In this document: in pieces, positions 54,498 through 63,093 of the stretch | Numbering within the stretch: the stretch's first letter is position 1 | Layout of the letters: each line of letters opens with the position of its first letter | Translations under genes and position numbers: made by a program | Notes under the pieces: generated by a model | Told to the model about the DNA's origin: nothing | Databases searched by the model: none | The model's input: only the letters and a program-made list of their open reading frames with translations | DNA from: Salegentibacter flavus | GTDB lineage: Bacteria > Bacteroidota > Bacteroidia > Flavobacteriales > Flavobacteriaceae | Reading direction: 5' to 3' | Length of the DNA stretch: 64,000 nucleotides | Assembly: GCF_900115145.1 (NCBI RefSeq) | Contig: NZ_FOVL01000006.1 | Coordinates: 1-64,000, forward strand

Positions 54498-56684
54498 ATG
54501 TCAACTTTACGATTTGAAGCCATTAAACAAACTTTTAACCGGAAACCGGTAAAGGTGGAAGAGCCTGCAAGAAGATCTGAAATCTTCGCGACCAATGTTT
54601 TTCATGAAGATATAATGCGTCAGTTTCTTACCAAAGAAGCTTACCAGAATGTGAAAGATGCTATAGAAACAGGGGCAAAAATAAGTCGGAATGTTTCCGA
54701 TCATATTTCAACAGGAATGAAAGAATGGGCTATCTCCAAAGGAGTAACTCATTATACCCACTGGTTTCAGCCACTTACAGGAACTACCGCCGAAAAGCAC
54801 GATGCCTTTTTTGATACCGTAGGGCCAACCAGTGCAATAGAAAAATTTGGAGGCGGGCAATTAGTTCAACAAGAACCTGATGCTTCCAGTTTCCCTAGTG
54901 GAGGTATTAGAAATACCTTTGAAGCCCGTGGATATACCGCATGGGATCCAACTTCTCCTGCTTTTATTTGGGGAACTACCCTTTGTATTCCTACTATTTT
55001 TGTGAGTTATACCGGGGAAGCTTTAGATTATAAAACTCCATTGCTTCGTGCCTTACAAGCGGTAGACAATGCGGCCACAAAAGTTGCTAAATATTTTGAC
55101 AAGAATGTAACCAAGGTACAAGCTACCCTGGGTTGGGAACAGGAATATTTTCTCATTGATTCCGCCCTCGCCAATACAAGACCCGACCTACAACTGGCAG
55201 GACGTACTCTTTTAGGACACTCTCCGGCAAAAGGTCAGCAGTTGGACGATCATTATTTTGGTTCTATTCCAACACGGGTACTTTCCTTTATGAAAGATTT
55301 GGAGATAGAGTGTATGAAACTGGGAATTCCGGTAAAGACGCGTCATAACGAGGTTGCACCCAACCAGTTTGAGCTGGCACCTATTTTTGAGGAAGCCAAT
55401 CTTGCAGTAGACCACAATTCCCTGCTTATGGATGTAATGTCTAAGGTTGCTGAAAGACATGATTTTAAAGTTCTGTTTCATGAAAAGCCTTTCGCCGGCA
55501 TAAATGGAAGTGGAAAACATAACAACTGGTCCCTTAGTACCAATACAGGAACAAACCTGTTAGGACCCGGTTCTACACCGATGAAGAGTCTTCAGTTTTT
55601 AACCTTCTTCATCAATACTATTAAAGCGGTACACGATAATGAAGAATTGTTGAGAGCTGCTATCGCCAGCGCTTCCAATGATTACAGACTTGGAGCTAAC
55701 GAGGCGCCACCTGCAATTATTTCTACTTTTATCGGGTCCCAACTTACCAAAGTTCTGGATGAACTCGAAAAAGTAACCGATGGCAAACTCTCTCCACAGG
55801 AAAAAACAGAACTAAAATTGAATGTTGTTGGAAAGATCCCTGAGATCCTTCTTGATAATACCGACAGGAACCGAACCTCACCTTTTGCTTTCACCGGCAA
55901 TAAATTTGAGTTCAGGGCAGTAGGGTCTACCGCCAACTGTGCGAACCCAATGACCGTTCTCAATACTATAGTTGCCAAGCAGCTTAAGGACTTCAAAAAA
56001 GAAGTTGATGAGCTGATTAAGGCCAAGAAGATGAAAAAAGATGATGCTATCTTCAATGTGTTGAGAGAGTACATTAAGAAATCCAAGAAAATTCGTTTTG
56101 AAGGAGATGGATATGGCGAAGCCTGGGAAAAAGAGGCTGGAAAACGTGGTTTGAGCAATAATCGCTCTACCCCGGAAGCTTTAAAAGCTTTGGTTTCTAA
56201 AAAGACCATAGATCTTTACAAAGAAATGGGAGTGATGAATAAGGTTGAGATTGAAGCGCGTCACGAAATCGAACTGGAAGAATACTCTATGAGAATTCAG
56301 ATTGAAGGTAGGATTCTGGGTGATATAGCCCGAAACCATGTAATCCCTACTGCGATTCGTTATCAGAATTTACTTATTGAGAACGTAGAAGGTCTTAAGC
56401 ACATTTACAATGAAGGCTTCAAAGAACACTCCAGAGAGCAACTGGATATCATCGAGAAGATCTCGGCGCATATCGCAAATATCAACAGTAAAGTGAATGA
56501 GATGATTGAGGCAAGGAAAGTTGCCAATAAGATCGAAGATCCAGAGAAGCGGGCTTTTGAGTACTGCAATGAGATAAAACCATTCTTTGATGAGATACGA
56601 TACCACTGTGATAAACTGGAGTTAATGGTAGACGATGAGCTTTGGCCATTAACCAAATACCGCGAACTCCTGTTCACCAAGTAA
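54498..56684 (+). CDS. glnN: Glutamine synthetase type III
   Basis: This cytoplasmic enzyme makes glutamine from glutamate, ammonia and ATP. At 728 aa it has the length of the GSIII group common in Bacteroidota. Seen features are an N-terminal domain (RRSEIFATNVFHEDIMRQFL), the GSIII-type segment KFGGGQLVQQEPDASSFPSGG, the substrate region ATLGWEQEYFLID, the ATP-site segment KHNNWSLSTNTGTNLL and NRTSPFAFTGNKFEFRAVGS. A helical C-terminal region follows. The gene is single, with its own promoter and terminator. Confidence 0.95.
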   Translation: MSTLRFEAIKQTFNRKPVKVEEPARRSEIFATNVFHEDIMRQFLTKEAYQNVKDAIETGAKISRNVSDHISTGMKEWAISKGVTHYTHWFQPLTGTTAEKHDAFFDTVGPTSAIEKFGGGQLVQQEPDASSFPSGGIRNTFEARGYTAWDPTSPAFIWGTTLCIPTIFVSYTGEALDYKTPLLRALQAVDNAATKVAKYFDKNVTKVQATLGWEQEYFLIDSALANTRPDLQLAGRTLLGHSPAKGQQLDDHYFGSIPTRVLSFMKDLEIECMKLGIPVKTRHNEVAPNQFELAPIFEEANLAVDHNSLLMDVMSKVAERHDFKVLFHEKPFAGINGSGKHNNWSLSTNTGTNLLGPGSTPMKSLQFLTFFINTIKAVHDNEELLRAAIASASNDYRLGANEAPPAIISTFIGSQLTKVLDELEKVTDGKLSPQEKTELKLNVVGKIPEILLDNTDRNRTSPFAFTGNKFEFRAVGSTANCANPMTVLNTIVAKQLKDFKKEVDELIKAKKMKKDDAIFNVLREYIKKSKKIRFEGDGYGEAWEKEAGKRGLSNNRSTPEALKALVSKKTIDLYKEMGVMNKVEIEARHEIELEEYSMRIQIEGRILGDIARNHVIPTAIRYQNLLIENVEGLKHIYNEGFKEHSREQLDIIEKISAHIANINSKVNEMIEARKVANKIEDPEKRAFEYCNEIKPFFDEIRYHCDKLELMVDDELWPLTKYRELLFTK

Positions 56685-56710
56685 ATTAAATTAGGTTACA
56701 TCTGTTAACA

Positions 56711-56742
56711 AACCACGTGCTTTTAGAAGTACGTGGTTTTTT
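56711..56742 (+). terminator. Rho-independent terminator of glnN
   Basis: A 12-bp stem, aaccacgtgctt with aagtacgtggtt, has one wobble pair and a ttag loop and is followed by seven T residues. Confidence 0.8.
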
Positions 56743-56792
56743 TATGGCTAAAAATTAGTCAGCTTCTGAGGTTCTAAAATTGGTAATCTCCT

Positions 56793-56800
56793 TATATTTG
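56793..56800 (+). promoter_or_regulatory. -7 promoter element of the purM-like gene
   Basis: TATATTTG is an exact TAnnTTTG match 21 bp before the ATG at 56822. It lies inside the longer open frame that starts at 56780, which shows that the upstream start is not used. Confidence 0.5.
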
Positions 56801-56821
56801 GGCCTTCAACAACAAAACAAT

Positions 56822-58003
56822 ATGAGCCAGGAAACCAGTAAACGCTACGCCCAAAGAGGTGTTTCGGCAGGAAAGGAAGATGTTCACAATGCTATAAAGA
56901 ATGTAGATAAAGGCTTGTTTCCGCAGGCCTTTTGCAAAATAGTTCCCGATTATCTTACCGGAGATGAGGAATTTTGTCTCATCATGCACGCCGATGGTGC
57001 CGGCACAAAATCTTCCCTGGCTTATATGTACTGGAAGGAAACCGGAGATCTTTCGGTTTGGAAAGGTATCGCCCAGGATGCGCTTATCATGAATATTGAC
57101 GATTTACTTTGTGTTGGTGCTACCGATAATATTATGCTTTCCTCAACTATTGGAAGAAATAAGAACCTGGTTCCGGGAGAAGTGATTTCCGCAATTATCA
57201 ACGGAACCGAAGAACTCCTTAAAGATCTTAAGGAATTTGGAGTGGAAATTCATTCCACTGGGGGTGAAACCGCTGATGTTGGTGATTTGGTAAGAACCAT
57301 TATCGTGGATTCTACCGTAACTGCCCGTATGAAACGCAGTGAGGTGATTAATAATGCCAATATAAAAGCAGGAAATGTGATTGTTGGCCTCTCTTCTTTT
57401 GGGCAGGCAACTTACGAAAAGGAGTATAACGGCGGAATGGGCAGCAACGGCTTAACTTCGGCGCGACATGATGTCTTCTCAAAAATTCTTGCTGAAAAAT
57501 ATCCCGAAAGTTTTGATAATGGGATTCCTGAAGATTTGATCTACTCCGGATCTAAGAAACTTACCGATAGAGTAGAAGACGCCCCGCTTGATGCCGGGAA
57601 ATTGGTGCTTTCTCCAACCCGCACCTATGCTCCGGTCATCAAAAAAATACTTTCAAAATTCAGCAATAAGGAAATTCACGGGATGGTGCATTGCAGTGGA
57701 GGCGCACAAACCAAGATCCTTCATTTTGTTGAAAATCTGCATATTATTAAAGATAAGCTCTTTGAAGTGCCGCCATTGTTTAAGCTTATTCAGCAGGAAA
57801 GCAAAACCGACTGGAAAGAGATGTACCAGGTGTTCAATATGGGCCACAGGATGGAGCTATATGTAGACGAAGAGATCGCCTCAGAGATAATAGAAATCTC
57901 TAAATCCTTCAATGTAGACGCTCAGATTGTGGGTAGAGTGGAAGCTTCCGAAGAAAAAAAACTCAGTATTAAAAGTGAGTTTGGAAAGTTTGAGTACAAA
58001 TAG
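56822..58003 (+). CDS. purM: AIR synthase-family protein (phosphoribosylformylglycinamidine cyclo-ligase)
   Basis: PurM closes the imidazole ring in purine synthesis using ATP. The protein reads RYAQRGVSAGKEDVHNAI at the start, then ADGAGTKSSLAYMYWKETGD, MNIDDLLCVGA and STGGETADVGDLVRTI, and GMVHCSGGAQTKILHF in the C-terminal half. These match the long Bacteroidota PurM form; the start at 56822 gives 393 aa, longer than the ~345 aa of E. coli PurM. The longer frame from 56780 is rejected because a promoter lies inside it. Confidence 0.88.
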   Translation: MSQETSKRYAQRGVSAGKEDVHNAIKNVDKGLFPQAFCKIVPDYLTGDEEFCLIMHADGAGTKSSLAYMYWKETGDLSVWKGIAQDALIMNIDDLLCVGATDNIMLSSTIGRNKNLVPGEVISAIINGTEELLKDLKEFGVEIHSTGGETADVGDLVRTIIVDSTVTARMKRSEVINNANIKAGNVIVGLSSFGQATYEKEYNGGMGSNGLTSARHDVFSKILAEKYPESFDNGIPEDLIYSGSKKLTDRVEDAPLDAGKLVLSPTRTYAPVIKKILSKFSNKEIHGMVHCSGGAQTKILHFVENLHIIKDKLFEVPPLFKLIQQESKTDWKEMYQVFNMGHRMELYVDEEIASEIIEISKSFNVDAQIVGRVEASEEKKLSIKSEFGKFEYK

Positions 58004-58007
58004 AAAT

Positions 58008-58670
58008 CTAACTGGTAAATTCCGGATTTATATATCCTAATTCTTCTAATTGCAGGGGACTTGTGATAAGTTTGGTGCAGCCCTTTTTTAGAAAGTATAA
58101 ATCATCGGCAATTTCCTGGATTTCCTTATAAAGGTGATCAGTAATTACAAAAGCTTTAAATTGCTTTTCCCGAAGTATTTCCTGTTTAATAATATCCATA
58201 TAAATCGGATCCAGGTGAGTGAATGGTTCATCAAGTAAAACCAATTTGGCATCTGACTTTATAATTAACCAGGTTTCTACCAGTCTTTTTTCTCCTCCTG
58301 AGAGTTCTGCGATTCGGTGATTTTTCTGTAATGCAAGCTTTGGAAAAATTTCGGCGAATTCAGCCCAGTTTATATTAAATAAATTGAAAAGGCTTTTCAA
58401 TTTAATATTTAAGGGTAGATAATTTTTCTGCGAAAGAAATTTCACCATTTTTGTACGGTAAAATCTATTGAGATAACCTTTTCCATCTACTCTTATAAGC
58501 TGGTTATTCGCCGTGAGGTTTCCGAAGAAAATTTTAAGCAACGAGGTTTTCCCACAACCGTTTGTGCCTAAAAGTCCGGTTACTTTTCCGGTTTCGGTTT
58601 TTAAGTAGACCCCGTAGAGAATATTTTTTTCTCCAAAATTTAGTTCTATATTTTCGAGTTCAAAAACCAT
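58008..58670 (-). CDS. ABC transporter ATP-binding protein
   Basis: The ATPase has Walker A GTNGCGKTSLL, signature LSGGEKRLVE and Walker B KLVLLDEPFTHLDP. I choose ATG at 58670 (MVFELENIELNFG, 220 aa) because the domain begins there; a longer frame from 58721 adds 17 residues that run back into the upstream membrane gene. The start overlaps the end of that gene by eleven bases, so the two are translationally coupled. The exported substrate is unknown. Confidence 0.85.
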   Translation of the reverse strand: MVFELENIELNFGEKNILYGVYLKTETGKVTGLLGTNGCGKTSLLKIFFGNLTANNQLIRVDGKGYLNRFYRTKMVKFLSQKNYLPLNIKLKSLFNLFNINWAEFAEIFPKLALQKNHRIAELSGGEKRLVETWLIIKSDAKLVLLDEPFTHLDPIYMDIIKQEILREKQFKAFVITDHLYKEIQEIADDLYFLKKGCTKLITSPLQLEELGYINPEFTS

Positions 58671-58956
58671 AGAGCAGTCTAAAAAATTTATAGGAAACAG
58701 CGGTAAGAATGAATTCGGCAATAAGACATCCGGCTAAAAGAAATCGCGGACTGATTCCAAAATTCCTAAAAAATATCAGCTTATCATCTTCAGGAGTAAA
58801 TCTAAACCAGGCAAATAAACCTGTAAAAAGAAAAAATTTAAGAAGTAGCGTAACCTCTGCCGGATTCTTCATAAAAACCAGAAATGCATTCAGAATAAGG
58901 CTGGGAAAAAGAAATTTCCTGTAGAAAATAAAGAAGACTCTAATTTTTAAAATCAA
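58660..58956 (-). CDS. Small membrane protein coupled to the ABC ATPase
   Basis: The 98-aa protein has about three hydrophobic segments (FFIFYRKFLFPSLILNAFLVF, LLLKFFLFTGLFAWF, AGCLIAEFILTAVSYKFF) and a charged loop FTPEDDKLIFFRNFGIS. It ends eleven bases inside the ATPase gene. It is far too short for a normal ABC permease and may be a reduced membrane partner. I do not recognise the family. Confidence 0.65.
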   Translation of the reverse strand: MILKIRVFFIFYRKFLFPSLILNAFLVFMKNPAEVTLLLKFFLFTGLFAWFRFTPEDDKLIFFRNFGISPRFLLAGCLIAEFILTAVSYKFFRLLYGF

Positions 58957-59075
58957 ACCGGAGGTTTTAGTACCGTTTCTAAAGTTATGAAAAATTGGTG
59001 GAGTGGATTTCCAATTTCAAAAACACCGCGGTTTTTCTAAAAATTTTCCATTACCCGAAATCGCCTAAAATATCG

Positions 59076-59083
59076 TAAATTTG
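59076..59083 (+). promoter_or_regulatory. -7 promoter element of prfA
   Basis: TAAATTTG is an exact TAnnTTTG match 26 bp before the prfA start. A -33 box is not clear. Confidence 0.45.
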
Positions 59084-59109
59084 CTTTCCTAAAAATCAGT
59101 TAGATTTAT

Positions 59110-60186
59110 ATGATTGAGAAGCTTAACATAGTAAAGCAGCGTTTTGATGAGGTGAATGATCTTATCATTCAACCCGATGTGATTTCAGATCAGAAACGAT
59201 ATATAGAATTAAACAAAGAGTACAAGGACCTTAAGGCGCTTATGGATGAGCGCACCAAATACCTTGAACTCACCAATAATATCAAGGAAGCTGAAGAGAT
59301 CATTGCCGATGGCAGTGATGCCGAAATGACCGAGATGGCTAAAATGCAGTTGGAAGAGGCAAAAGAGGAACTTCCAAAACTCGAGGAGAAGATTAGAATG
59401 ATGCTTGTGCCAAAAGATCCTGATGATGCCAAAAACGTAGTTATGGAAATCCGCGCCGGTACCGGTGGGGATGAGGCCAGTATTTTTGCCGGAGACCTTT
59501 ACCGGATGTACACTAAATACATTGAAAGCAAAGGCTGGAAAAGTAATATTGTAGATTTTAGCGAAGGAACCAGCGGTGGTTTTAAAGAGATAATCTTTGA
59601 AGTTACCGGTGAAGATGTTTACGGCACCTTAAAATTTGAAGCCGGAGTTCACCGGGTTCAACGTGTTCCGCAAACGGAAACCCAGGGTCGGGTTCATACT
59701 TCTGCTGCTACGGTAATGGTACTTCCTGAAGCCGAAGAATTTGATGTAGAAATAGATCCTAAGGATGTGCGAATAGATTATTTCTGTTCCTCAGGTCCAG
59801 GAGGACAGTCGGTGAACACCACCTATTCAGCAGTACGACTTACTCACGAGCCTACCGGGTTGGTAGCACAGTGTCAGGATCAGAAATCTCAGCATAAGAA
59901 TAAGGATAAAGCTTTTAGGGTACTTCGTTCCCGTTTATACGAAATGGAGCTTGCCAAAAAGCAGGAAGCTGATTCTGCAAAAAGAAATTCTATGGTATCC
60001 AGCGGAGACCGTAGTGCTAAGATTAGAACTTATAATTATTCCCAGGGAAGGGTAACCGATCACCGTATCAACTTAACCCTTTATGACCTTGGCAATATCA
60101 TAAACGGCGATATTCAGAAGATCATCGATGAACTGCAATTGGTGGAAAACACCGAAAAGCTCAAGGAAAATTCTGATGTATTTTAA
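59110..60186 (+). CDS. prfA: Peptide chain release factor 1
   Basis: RF1 ends translation at UAA and UAG. The coiled N-terminal domain (about 1-100) is followed by [23 protein letters not shown], the region [21 protein letters not shown], and the catalytic GGQ in [20 protein letters not shown]. At 358 aa the length is standard for RF1, and the MEIRAGTGG sequence separates it from RF2. Confidence 0.96.
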   Translation: MIEKLNIVKQRFDEVNDLIIQPDVISDQKRYIELNKEYKDLKALMDERTKYLELTNNIKEAEEIIADGSDAEMTEMAKMQLEEAKEELPKLEEKIRMMLVPKDPDDAKNVVMEIRAGTGGDEASIFAGDLYRMYTKYIESKGWKSNIVDFSEGTSGGFKEIIFEVTGEDVYGTLKFEAGVHRVQRVPQTETQGRVHTSAATVMVLPEAEEFDVEIDPKDVRIDYFCSSGPGGQSVNTTYSAVRLTHEPTGLVAQCQDQKSQHKNKDKAFRVLRSRLYEMELAKKQEADSAKRNSMVSSGDRSAKIRTYNYSQGRVTDHRINLTLYDLGNIINGDIQKIIDELQLVENTEKLKENSDVF

Positions 60187-60193
60187 AATAGTC

Positions 60194-60223
60194 ACCTCCG
60201 CGAAGGCGGAGGTCTCTTTTTTA
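60194..60223 (+). terminator. Rho-independent terminator of prfA
   Basis: A perfect 8-bp stem, acctccgc with gcggaggt, is followed by ctcttttttaa. Confidence 0.75.
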
Positions 60224-60273
60224 ATATCAATACAATTCACCAATAATTTAAATCCTCCCAAAAACCAGTTTCA

Positions 60274-61092
60274 ATGTCCAACCAAGAACTAACCGAACAA
60301 ATACTGAAGAAAAAATCTTTTTTATGTGTAGGCCTGGATGTTGATCTGGAAAAGATTCCAACCTATTTGCTTTCTGAAGAGGACCCTATTTTCAGTTTTA
60401 ATAAAGCGATCATTGACGCCACCCATAAGTTTTGTGTGGCCTATAAACCCAACATCGCTTTTTATGAAGCTAATGGGATTGACGGCTGGAAAGCTTTGGA
60501 AAAGACTATAAATTATTTGCACCAGGAATACCCCGAGATTTATAGTATTGCAGACGCTAAGCGGGGAGATATAGGAAATACTTCCCGAATGTACGCCAAG
60601 ACCTTTTTAAAGGATTTAGGTTTCGATTCGGTTACAGTAGCGCCTTATATGGGAAAGGATTCTGTGGAACCCTTTCTTGAATTTGAAAATAAACACGCCA
60701 TTCTTCTGGCCCTAACTTCGAATGAGGGTGCTTTTGATTTTCAGACCCAAAAAATCGATGGGGAAGAACTTTATAAAAAAGTCATTCGGGTGTCCCAAAC
60801 CTGGGAAAATGCCGATAGACTAATGTATGTGATTGGAGCAACAAAAGCAGAATTTCTCACTGAGATCAGAAAGATCATTCCCGAAAACTTTTTGCTGGTG
60901 CCTGGAGTTGGCACCCAGGGTGGAAAACTGGAAGATGTATGTAAATATGGTTTGAGCAAAAATGTAGGTCTTTTGGTTAACTCTTCCAGGAAGATCATTT
61001 ATGCTTCTGAATCTTCTAATTTTGCCGAAATAGCCGGGGCCAAAGCTGAGATACTTCAACGACAGATGGCCGAGGAATTAAGGCAACTTTAA
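60274..61092 (+). CDS. pyrF: Orotidine-5'-phosphate decarboxylase, type 2
   Basis: This is the last enzyme of UMP synthesis. [13 protein letters not shown] and [11 protein letters not shown] precede the catalytic motif [16 protein letters not shown], with the phosphate-loop pieces [10 protein letters not shown] and [13 protein letters not shown]. The 272-aa length and motif spacing are those of the type-2 group. The next gene starts ten bases downstream. Confidence 0.95.
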   Translation: MSNQELTEQILKKKSFLCVGLDVDLEKIPTYLLSEEDPIFSFNKAIIDATHKFCVAYKPNIAFYEANGIDGWKALEKTINYLHQEYPEIYSIADAKRGDIGNTSRMYAKTFLKDLGFDSVTVAPYMGKDSVEPFLEFENKHAILLALTSNEGAFDFQTQKIDGEELYKKVIRVSQTWENADRLMYVIGATKAEFLTEIRKIIPENFLLVPGVGTQGGKLEDVCKYGLSKNVGLLVNSSRKIIYASESSNFAEIAGAKAEILQRQMAEELRQL

Positions 61093-61102
61093 ATATATTT
61101 TT

Positions 61103-61876
61103 ATGGAATTGTGGGATCAGCTTCAACGAAAAATCGTATTAGATGGAGTTCCGCAGCGCGTGGTGTCTTTGGTGCCCAGCCAAACCGAACTCCTCATAGA
61201 TCTGGGACTGGAAGAAACACTGGTGGGCGTCACCAAATTCTGTGTGCATCCCATTTATCTTCTGAACACTAAAAAGATCGTGGGTGGTACCAAGCAGGTT
61301 CATATAGACAGAATAAAAAATTTACAGCCCGATCTCATTTTATGCAATAAAGAAGAGAATACTCCTGAAATAGTAGAAGCTCTGGAAAAAATTGCTCCCG
61401 TTCATGTCTCAGATATCAACGAAATTGATGATGCTTTTGAAATGATGCTTCAGTATGGGCAGATATTTAACAAGGAAGAATTTGCCAAAACGATGGTGAA
61501 ATCCATAAAGGATAAAATTTCAGCATTAAAGGAAATTAATAAAGGAAAACCGACAAAAAAAGCAGCTTATTTGATCTGGAAAAAACCCCTGATGGTGGCC
61601 GGAAAAAATACTTTTATCGATACTCTTTTGCAGTTGAATAATTTTGAAAATGTATTTGAAGATGAAAGATATCCGGTTACTAACCTTGAAGAACTTAAAG
61701 CGAAAAAACCTGATTTGATCTTACTGTCATCAGAGCCTTATCCTTTTTCTGAAAAGCATATTGAGTTTTTTGGAAATACTGGAGCGGAAATAAAACTAGT
61801 GGACGGGGAGTATTTTAGCTGGTATGGCTCGCGTTTATTAGGGGCCATGGATTATTTTAAAAATCTGAATTTTTAA
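61103..61876 (+). CDS. Helical-backbone metal/corrinoid receptor (BtuF-like), no signal peptide
   Basis: The 257-aa protein has the two-lobe fold of ABC-type iron/cobalamin binding proteins: RVVSLVPSQTELLIDLGLEETLVGVTKFC at the N-terminus, VGGTKQVHIDRIKNLQPDLILCNKEEN, and the second lobe with KAAYLIWKKPLMVAGKNTFID and LKAKKPDLILLSSEPYPF. No export signal is visible at the N-terminus, unusual for a binding protein, so it may act in the cytoplasm. The gene probably shares a transcript with pyrF. Convergent overlap of four bases with the next gene. Confidence 0.82.
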   Translation: MELWDQLQRKIVLDGVPQRVVSLVPSQTELLIDLGLEETLVGVTKFCVHPIYLLNTKKIVGGTKQVHIDRIKNLQPDLILCNKEENTPEIVEALEKIAPVHVSDINEIDDAFEMMLQYGQIFNKEEFAKTMVKSIKDKISALKEINKGKPTKKAAYLIWKKPLMVAGKNTFIDTLLQLNNFENVFEDERYPVTNLEELKAKKPDLILLSSEPYPFSEKHIEFFGNTGAEIKLVDGEYFSWYGSRLLGAMDYFKNLNF

Positions 61877-62055
61877 TGGTCTATTTTATCATATTCCATT
61901 CTGTGTAGTTCGTCCAATATTTTTCTTGCCTTATCATTTAACCGATCACTTTCTTCCTTATCGGTTAATGCAAGTTTGTAGGAGCGGTGCATAAGCTGTT
62001 TATACTTATCACACATGCATTCCTCTTTTGTTCTTGTTTCAAAAATCTTAAACAT
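61873..62055 (-). CDS. Lacal_2735-family small protein
   Basis: From ATG at 62055 the 60-aa protein reads MFKIFETRTKEECMCDKYKQ and SYKLALTDKEESDRLNDKAR, the pattern of the Lacal_2735 family of Flavobacteria (MFxxF start, then KYKxLxxxSYKL and a D-rich helix). A second ATG 21 bases upstream is possible. The function is unknown; it is predicted helical and cytoplasmic. Confidence 0.7.
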   Translation of the reverse strand: MFKIFETRTKEECMCDKYKQLMHRSYKLALTDKEESDRLNDKARKILDELHRMEYDKIDH

Positions 62056-62219
62056 AGCATCATCAACCTTAAACATTCCATCTTCCTTTCGCGTACAAAG
62101 ATAGATTTAGGCCTCCATAAGTTGTGCTAAGCTTTGGTTAAGCTTATTGTAAAATAATTTTTATAAGTACTGTGTTTGTTAAAAAATTAAGGTAAACCCT
62201 GGAAATTAAATGGTTTAGG

Positions 62220-62915
62220 TTAATCCTGCAGCGAAAAAACCCTTTTTAGTAAGGCAGTGCTTCTGGCAGCCACATTTTCCCTGATTTCCTTTTCCTCTAT
62301 TGCGATCATGGTATAAACCCCTTCAAGGGCTTCGCTTGTGACATAATCCACGAGGTCCGGATTTACATTGTTGGTTAAAGGTAAATTATTATAACGGTTA
62401 ATAATGTTGCGCCAAACTTCAGTTGCTCCAACTTTATCCAACGATTCCTTTACAACCGGGTTAAAACTGTTATAGAGTGGAGTCTCGGTTTTATTGGTAA
62501 GATACACTGTAGCCGCGTTTTCACTTCCCAGTAAAATGTTGCGGGCATCGGTAAAATTGATCTCTCTTACAGCATTCACAAAAATGGGTGTAGCCTCTTT
62601 AACGGCTTCCTCGGCAGCACGGTTAAGTACCTTTAAGCCTTCATCGGCTAGGGCATCCAGGCCAACATCTCTCAGGGTTTTATCTACTTTTTGCAATTCC
62701 TGGGGAAGACCAATCCTTACGAGTTCGTTACTGTAAAATCCGTTTTCTTCGGTGAGTTTCGTGACTTGTTTGTCGATGCCGTAATCGAGTGCCTGGCGCA
62801 GGCCGGAGGCTATTTCGGTGTCGGTGACTCCAATTGGATATTCACTGGCTATTTGTTGCAATTCGGCACAGGAATAAAAACTGAAAATACTTAACAGGAC
62901 AAAAAACTTCTTCAT
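62220..62915 (-). CDS. DUF4197 domain lipoprotein
   Basis: After a lipoprotein signal (FSFYSCAELQ) the whole mature chain (231 aa in total) matches DUF4197: GLRQALDYGIDKQVTKL, TLRDVGLDALADEGLKVLNRAAEEA, TDARNILLGSENAATVYL and YVTSEALEGVYTMIAIEEKEIREN. It is mainly helical. The role is unknown; these proteins are widespread in Bacteroidota and Proteobacteria. Confidence 0.88.
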   Translation of the reverse strand: MKKFFVLLSIFSFYSCAELQQIASEYPIGVTDTEIASGLRQALDYGIDKQVTKLTEENGFYSNELVRIGLPQELQKVDKTLRDVGLDALADEGLKVLNRAAEEAVKEATPIFVNAVREINFTDARNILLGSENAATVYLTNKTETPLYNSFNPVVKESLDKVGATEVWRNIINRYNNLPLTNNVNPDLVDYVTSEALEGVYTMIAIEEKEIRENVAARSTALLKRVFSLQD

Positions 62916-63093
62916 AATCTGGATTTTGCTTCAAAGGTATCAATAAATTTCCGGTGAAAATATTGGAAAAACTTCAAGAGCTTCGAACTTTGCTTTTGAT
63001 GTTCCATAACTGAACTCTGAAAAACGTTAATCCAACTCTTATTTCTTTGCGATTTTCGTAAATTGCGGAACCTAAATTTCGATATCATTACAA

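Noticed and set aside
56780-56821. A longer PurM-like protein from 56780
   Set aside because: The added codons include an exact promoter element, and the family begins at the downstream ATG.
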